Positions 59,588-64,000 of a stretch of 64,000 nt of DNA are shown one piece after another. The stretch spans positions 992,001 through 1,056,000 of the forward strand of contig OZ244175.1 of the NCBI GenBank assembly GCA_965216535.1, read 5' to 3'. Every line of letters starts with the position of its first letter. Position 1 is the first letter of the stretch. Source of the stretch: Hoeflea_A sp965216535. Lineage in GTDB: Bacteria > Pseudomonadota > Alphaproteobacteria > Rhizobiales > Rhizobiaceae. A program made the translations under genes and the position numbers. The notes under the pieces were generated by a model. That model searched no databases. It was not told the origin of the DNA and worked only from the letters and a program-made list of their open reading frames with translations.

Positions 59588-61486
59588 ATGGCCGGACGCG
59601 GTGACAATTCCAGGGCCAGGCCAAACGCGCCGGTCGATATCGAGCCGTTCAAGCGGGCGGTGACCGGTTGCGTGCGTTCAATCGCCGCCGATCACGAATT
59701 GGAAGTGGTTTTCGCCAACGACCGCCCGCACCTGTCGGGTGAACGGATGCGACTGCCCGATCTGCCGAAGCGGCCCAGTCGCGGCGACCTCTTGATCACC
59801 CGCGGCATTGGCGACTCGCTGGCCTTGCGCAAGGCCTGCCACGACGATGCGATCCACAACGCCATGGCGCCGCAGGGCGACGAGGCACGGGAGATTTTCG
59901 ATGCGGTTGAACAGGCGCGCATCGACGCGATCGGTTCGAACCGCATGGCCGGTGTGGCCGAAAACCTCAACGCGGCGCTCAACGACCGCTGCTCCAAAGC
60001 CAACTACAAGGGTGTCACCTCGCGCGAGCAGGCGCCGTTGCAGGAGGCCCTGGCGCTGATGGTGCGTGAACGGCTGACCGGCCAGCCGGTGCCGGATTCT
60101 GCCGGCCCGGTTGCCGATCTCTGGCGCGGGTGGGTCGAGGAAAAGGCCGGCGCCGACATGGACAACCTCGGTGAGGTGCTCGAGGACCAGCAGAAATTTG
60201 CCAAGCTGGTGCGCGATATGCTGGCGCACATGGAGGTCGCCGAAGAATACGGCGAGGACCCCGACCAGTCCGATCAGGAAGAAGAAACGTCCGACGACGA
60301 CGAGCCCCGTTCCGACGAAGAGAACGAGCAGAGCTCGGAGGAAGAAGCCGGTTCCGAGGCCGCGCCCGCCGAAGAAAGCGAATCCGCCGACGATCAGATG
60401 GACGAAGGCGACATGGACGGCGCCGAGGTCAACGATGAAGACATGATGGACGACCTCGACGAGGACGCCGAAACACCCGGCGAGACCCGTCGTCCCAACA
60501 TGCCGTTCGATGATCTGGCGCAAAAGGTCGACTATGCCATCTACACCACGACCTTCGATGAGATCGTCGCCTCGGAGGATCTGTGCGAGGAAGCCGAACT
60601 CGAGCGGCTGCGCGGCTTTCTCGACAAGCAGCTGGCGCATCTCCAGGGCGTAGTCGGGCGCCTCGCCAACCGCCTGCAGAGGCGGCTGATGGCGCAGCAG
60701 AACCGCGCCTGGGAATTCGATCTCGAAGAGGGCTATCTCGATTCGGCGCGGCTGACGCGGCTGATCATCGATCCGATGCAACCGCTTTCCTTCAAGATGG
60801 AGCGGGATACCAATTTTCGCGATACGGTCGTCACTCTGCTGATCGACAATTCGGGTTCGATGCGCGGTCGGCCGATCACGGTTGCGGCGACCTGCGCTGA
60901 CATTCTGGCGCGCACGCTGGAGCGCTGCGGCGTCAAGGTCGAGATCCTCGGCTTCACCACCAAAGCCTGGAAGGGCGGCCAGGCCCGCGAAAAGTGGCTG
61001 GCCGACGGAAAGCCTGCGACACCGGGCCGGCTCAACGACCTGCGCCACATCATCTACAAATCCGCCGATGCACCGTGGCGGCGTGCCCGCCGCAATCTCG
61101 GCCTGATGATGCGCGAGGGGCTGCTGAAGGAAAATATTGACGGCGAAGCGCTGATCTGGGCCCACAACCGGCTGCTTGGCCGGCCCGAGCAGCGGCGTAT
61201 CCTGATGATGATTTCCGATGGCGCGCCGGTGGACGATTCGACCCTGTCGGTCAATCCCGGCAACTATCTGGAACGTCACCTGCGGGCGGTCATCGAGGAA
61301 ATCGAGACCCGGTCGCCGATCGAGCTGCTGGCCATCGGTATCGGCCACGACGTAACCCGCTACTATCGGCGCGCCGTGACCATTGTCGACGCTGAGGAAC
61401 TTGCCGGCGCGATGACTGAACAGCTGGCGTCTCTGTTCGAGGAGGAAACCGGGTCGGCTGAGATCGGCTATCGCCGTGCCGGATAA
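59588..61486 (+). CDS. cobT: Aerobic cobaltochelatase subunit CobT
   Basis: 632 residues. An acidic linker (about 222-300, dense in Glu/Asp, e.g. QEEETSDDDEP) precedes the C-terminal VWA domain with MIDAS motif LLIDNSGSMRG, T in GFTTKAW and D in MMISDGAPVD. It is a partner of CobS in the ATP-driven hexamer that works with CobN. The last 11 bases overlap the next gene. Confidence 0.95.
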   Translation: MAGRGDNSRARPNAPVDIEPFKRAVTGCVRSIAADHELEVVFANDRPHLSGERMRLPDLPKRPSRGDLLITRGIGDSLALRKACHDDAIHNAMAPQGDEAREIFDAVEQARIDAIGSNRMAGVAENLNAALNDRCSKANYKGVTSREQAPLQEALALMVRERLTGQPVPDSAGPVADLWRGWVEEKAGADMDNLGEVLEDQQKFAKLVRDMLAHMEVAEEYGEDPDQSDQEEETSDDDEPRSDEENEQSSEEEAGSEAAPAEESESADDQMDEGDMDGAEVNDEDMMDDLDEDAETPGETRRPNMPFDDLAQKVDYAIYTTTFDEIVASEDLCEEAELERLRGFLDKQLAHLQGVVGRLANRLQRRLMAQQNRAWEFDLEEGYLDSARLTRLIIDPMQPLSFKMERDTNFRDTVVTLLIDNSGSMRGRPITVAATCADILARTLERCGVKVEILGFTTKAWKGGQAREKWLADGKPATPGRLNDLRHIIYKSADAPWRRARRNLGLMMREGLLKENIDGEALIWAHNRLLGRPEQRRILMMISDGAPVDDSTLSVNPGNYLERHLRAVIEEIETRSPIELLAIGIGHDVTRYYRRAVTIVDAEELAGAMTEQLASLFEEETGSAEIGYRRAG

Positions 61487-62507
61487 GGCTCTCCGAACGG
61501 TCCTGGCGGCGCTGATGGCGCTTGCCGTCGTCTCTATCCCTGCGACCGTGACAGCACGGGACGGGAATCCCAGCCCCGTCGATATCGAAGCGAGTCCGAT
61601 CCCGGCTTTCAAGATTCGGTCCGATGAGACCCGCTTCGGACCATTCGAGTATCTTGGCGGCCTGGAGCTGTCATCGCCGAGCCGCCTGTTCGGCGGGCTT
61701 TCGGCCATGCGCCTCAAATCCGATCGCAAGGATTTCGTTGCCGTTCTCGATACGGGGCATTGGTTCACCGGGCGATTCGAACGCGACGCAGCGGGCACCT
61801 TGTCGGGTGTCTCGGATGCCGCGATCACGGTCATGCGCGGCACCGACGGCAAAGTCGTCCCGGGTCGCTATTATGCCGACGCCGAGGGTCTGGCGATCGA
61901 TGGCGACCGTGTACTGGTCAGCTTCGAGCGGGTGCATCGCATCGAAGTTTATCCGCTTGCCGGTGTTCCGACAGCCGCGCCCACCGGGCAACTGCCTCAT
62001 GGAATTCCGCTTCACGAGTTTCGCCGCAACAAGGGGCTCGAAACCGTCGCGGTCGCACCGCCCGGTACGGCGCTTGACGGGGCGGTGGTTGCGGTCAGTG
62101 AAAAGAGCATCAACAAGAAGGGCGACATCTTCGCGGCGATCGTGACGGGACCGCGCAAGGGCGTGTTCTTTGTCCGGCGCCATCGGCCCTACGACATAAC
62201 TGACGGCGATTTCCTGCCGAATGGCGACCTGCTGTTGCTGGAGCGGCGGTTTTCGATCGCCGAAGGTGTGGGCATGCGCATCCGCCGCATCGCCGGCTCG
62301 GACATTCGGGCCGGTCGCACAGTCGATGGAGAGGTCCTTCTGGAGAGCGATTTCAGCTATCAGATCGACAACATGGAGAGCATTGACGTCTTCCCCGGAC
62401 CGGATGGCGAGACGCGCGTCATGCTGGCTTCGGATGACAACCAGTCGCTTCTGCAGCGCACCCTGGTGCTGGAATTTCGCATGCATGAAGACACGCCTTC
62501 CAACTAG
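61476..62507 (+). CDS. Exported phytase-like esterase-family protein
   Basis: 343 residues from GTG 61476, overlapping the cobT stop. Signal peptide (LALMALAVVSIPATVTA). The repeat-rich beta-propeller-like body (LGGLELSSPSRLFGGLSAMRLKSDRKDFVAVLDTGHWF; YYADAEGLAIDGDRVLVSFERVHRIEVYPL; NMESIDVFPGPDG) matches the esterase-like activity of phytase domain. Activity is unproven for the family. It is likely cotranscribed with cobT because of the overlap. Confidence 0.85.
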   Translation: MPDKALRTVLAALMALAVVSIPATVTARDGNPSPVDIEASPIPAFKIRSDETRFGPFEYLGGLELSSPSRLFGGLSAMRLKSDRKDFVAVLDTGHWFTGRFERDAAGTLSGVSDAAITVMRGTDGKVVPGRYYADAEGLAIDGDRVLVSFERVHRIEVYPLAGVPTAAPTGQLPHGIPLHEFRRNKGLETVAVAPPGTALDGAVVAVSEKSINKKGDIFAAIVTGPRKGVFFVRRHRPYDITDGDFLPNGDLLLLERRFSIAEGVGMRIRRIAGSDIRAGRTVDGEVLLESDFSYQIDNMESIDVFPGPDGETRVMLASDDNQSLLQRTLVLEFRMHEDTPSN

Positions 62508-62536
62508 GCGATTGACGTAGTCAGCGGGAGAGTTCC

Positions 62537-63049
62537 ATGTCCAAGCCTGAGCAGTATATCGTCCGCACTTCGCAGGTTCCCACCGAGCGAATGTTCCACT
62601 TCAGCCATCCGCTGAATTCGGACTCCGAGATGCGGCTGCTGCCGCTATCGGACAGTGCCGGCCTGAAACGGCTTGGCGTCAGCATTGGCCGAATCCCGCC
62701 CGGCAAGGAGGGCTTTCTTCCGCACGCCCATGCGGGCCAGGAGGAGTTCGTTTTCGTTCTTGAGGGCGAAGGCAGGCTGTCAATCGATGGCGAAACCACC
62801 ACGATCGGACCCGGCGACTTTGTCGGCTTTCCGACAGACGGTGCCGTGCACCATATCGTCAACGAGAGCAGCGAAGACTTCGTCTATCTGATGGGTGGCG
62901 AACGCACCACGACGGACGTGGCCTATTTTCCCACCATCGGAAAGACCGGGTTCTGGGCCAATGGTTCCATGCACTACGTCGATGAGACGGCGGTGAAAGC
63001 CTATCGTCCCCAGGACTTTGCGGCGTCGAAAGACGAGGGTGACAGCTAA
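62537..63049 (+). CDS. Cupin-domain protein
   Basis: 170 residues with one cupin barrel: motif 1 region LPHAHAGQEEFVFVLEGEGRLSIDG (HxH...E metal site), GPGDFVGFP, motif 2 VHHIVNESSEDFVYL. Ends with a short tail. The substrate is unknown; typical roles include dioxygenase, isomerase or binding protein. It lies 29 bases after the phytase-like gene. Confidence 0.87.
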   Translation: MSKPEQYIVRTSQVPTERMFHFSHPLNSDSEMRLLPLSDSAGLKRLGVSIGRIPPGKEGFLPHAHAGQEEFVFVLEGEGRLSIDGETTTIGPGDFVGFPTDGAVHHIVNESSEDFVYLMGGERTTTDVAYFPTIGKTGFWANGSMHYVDETAVKAYRPQDFAASKDEGDS

Positions 63050-63136
63050 AGCGTTGTGTTGTCGGGCCGGTGATCCGTCCGGGTGTCGCGCAGGGCAAAG
63101 CCGAAAACCGCACTCTTTGCAGCAACGCAGTGCCAG

Positions 63137-63221
63137 AATTTCGGGGACAGTTTACTTAATTCTAATAAGTCACTGAATCTATTGAAAATAAATAGGAATT
63201 AAGTAAACTGTCCCCGAAATT
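63137..63221. repeat. Perfect 26-bp inverted repeat (REP/MITE-like)
   Basis: Left arm 63137-63162 and right arm 63196-63221 are exact complements. The outer words are AATTTCGGGGACAGTTTAC at the left and GTCCCCGAAATT at the right. The loop 63163-63195 is AT-rich and contains a smaller CTATT/AATAG pair. The arms resemble the GGGGACAGTTTACTTAATT palindromes found beside REP-associated transposases in many proteobacteria. No transposase gene is adjacent. Nothing else is seen between the cupin and the next gene. Confidence 0.75.
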
Positions 63222-63284
63222 GCAGCCTCCACGCCCTGCCGCGTTTGGGGCAGACAATACGCAAAACAGTTTGGTCGGCTCGGC

Positions 63285-64000
63285 TTAGAACTCGTCGCGG
63301 GCGACCATGTGCAGCAGGCCGCGTCTCAGGGCAATGCCGATATCGAGAAACGGACGCGGCGGCAGCCGGCTGGCGCCGGGAATGCTCAACTGGGTTTCCA
63401 GAAGCTCGCTGTCATGACCCTCCATGAGGTCGGCCAGAAGACGACCGGCCGCGGCGCCTCGGGTCATCGGCGAAACGTCGTTGGTGAGGACCGCGAACAG
63501 GCCAGGCTGGAGTTCGCCGAACACCGCGCCGTCGTTCCAGGTGAAGGCCATGGCGCCACCCCAGCAATGCTCGAACGGCGTTTCCGCGAGCTCCGGCCAA
63601 CGAGAGCGCAGTGACTTGCGGTGCATCTTGCTGATCTCGGCCACCTCCTGGGCCGTCGTCGGCGCATTCGGGACATGCTGGTAATGATTGCGGATAAACA
63701 GCCGACGGTCGTTGGTCAGACGAATGGTTGCGCCGTATTCGGAGCCGCCAAGCAGGCCAAATGGTTCGCCGGTTCCCAGATAGGCCATCTCGTCATCGCT
63801 GAGCGGAGCCGTCAGGCTGGCATAGGTGCCCATCGGCACGTAACGGCCCGATGCCGCTCCAAACTGGCGCAGGAAAACGCCGGCGGCGAGCACGAGGCGA
63901 TCGGCCATGACGGTGCCATTTTGCGTTTCGATGGCGTAGCCATTGTCACGCGGTTCGAAACCGATCACCGGGCTTTCTTCGAAGAGGGCGACGTTGTGCG
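63285..64000 (-). CDS. FAD-dependent oxidoreductase (DAO/PuuB-like), partial
   Basis: C-terminal ~238 residues; the gene runs off the right edge, so the N-terminal FAD-binding GxGxxG is missing. The frame is open upstream of the internal start at 63968. Seen: RLVLAAGVFLRQFGAA, the DAO middle, and a C-terminal block WGGAMAFTWNDGAVFGELQPGLFAVLTNDVSPMTRGAAAGRLLADL typical of gamma-glutamylputrescine oxidase-like flavoproteins. It oxidises an amine or amino acid; the substrate cannot be told from this part. Confidence 0.85.
   Translation of the reverse strand, partial: HNVALFEESPVIGFEPRDNGYAIETQNGTVMADRLVLAAGVFLRQFGAASGRYVPMGTYASLTAPLSDDEMAYLGTGEPFGLLGGSEYGATIRLTNDRRLFIRNHYQHVPNAPTTAQEVAEISKMHRKSLRSRWPELAETPFEHCWGGAMAFTWNDGAVFGELQPGLFAVLTNDVSPMTRGAAAGRLLADLMEGHDSELLETQLSIPGASRLPPRPFLDIGIALRRGLLHMVARDEF

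Overview
This 64 kb window is GC-rich, densely packed chromosomal DNA of an alphaproteobacterium, most likely of the order Hyphomicrobiales (Rhizobiales). The evidence is gene order and content: ispA / mtgA / rpmF; accA and xerD beside aroK-aroB-CorC-like; bolA facing a J-domain gene; and the aerobic cobaltochelatase pair cobS-cobT. A TraR-type LuxR next to pyruvate carboxylase and a choline-sulfate locus (LysR, proXVW-like, betC-like) fit the same group. I cannot name a genus. No rRNA, tRNA, CRISPR array or replication origin was recognised.

Layout. 1-5 kb: end of an alpha-2-macroglobulin gene coupled to pbpC, an aminoglycoside-phosphotransferase-like kinase, a higBA-type toxin-antitoxin pair with a clear promoter/operator, and a lytic transglycosylase. 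5.5-11 kb: LuxR regulator, pyruvate carboxylase, MFS transporter. 11-19 kb: an accessory patch of visibly lower GC. It holds a small protein with a ubiquitin-like C-terminal half ending in Gly-Gly, tightly coupled to a DUF4132 gene that is split by a frameshift. Behind these lie a decayed second 3' end of the siderophore-interacting-protein gene, the intact copy of that gene, and two secreted proteins. 19-26 kb: oxidoreductase, then a LysR regulator divergent from a glycine-betaine/choline-type ABC transporter whose last gene overlaps a choline-sulfatase-like gene. 25.7-34.7 kb: lipid kinase, a tripartite-efflux-like set (NodT, HlyD, DUF3302), LysR/SDR, secreted protein/MarR/MOSC around a strong palindrome, TetR. 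34.8-41 kb: ispG, GFA protein, ispA, mtgA, DUF1868-like, GST, rpmF. 41-51.5 kb: two M20 amidohydrolases, a DacF-like carboxypeptidase coupled to a G3E GTPase, an operon for an amidohydrolase, a YtkA-like protein and a di-heme peroxidase, an FeS-type photolyase, tusA and an L,D-transpeptidase. 51.7-64 kb: accA, xerD, aroK-aroB-corC-like, bolA, J-domain protein, cobS-cobT, phytase-like esterase, cupin, and a partial FAD oxidoreductase.

Four structures stand out. (1) The Gly-Gly Ubl plus DUF4132 pair is the best candidate for an undescribed or poorly described system. (2) A 269-bp repeat with inverted ends is present three times, and two copies end exactly on the stop codon of a neighbouring gene. 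(3) A perfect 26-bp inverted repeat lies at 63.1-63.2 kb. (4) Decayed fragments of genes that are intact nearby (siderophore-interacting protein; tusA and di-heme peroxidase) mark past duplications and deletions.

Functional themes: envelope and peptidoglycan work (PBP1C, MltB-like, MtgA, DacF-like, L,D-transpeptidase); osmoprotectant and choline-sulfate use; the shikimate and MEP pathways; cobalamin cobalt insertion.
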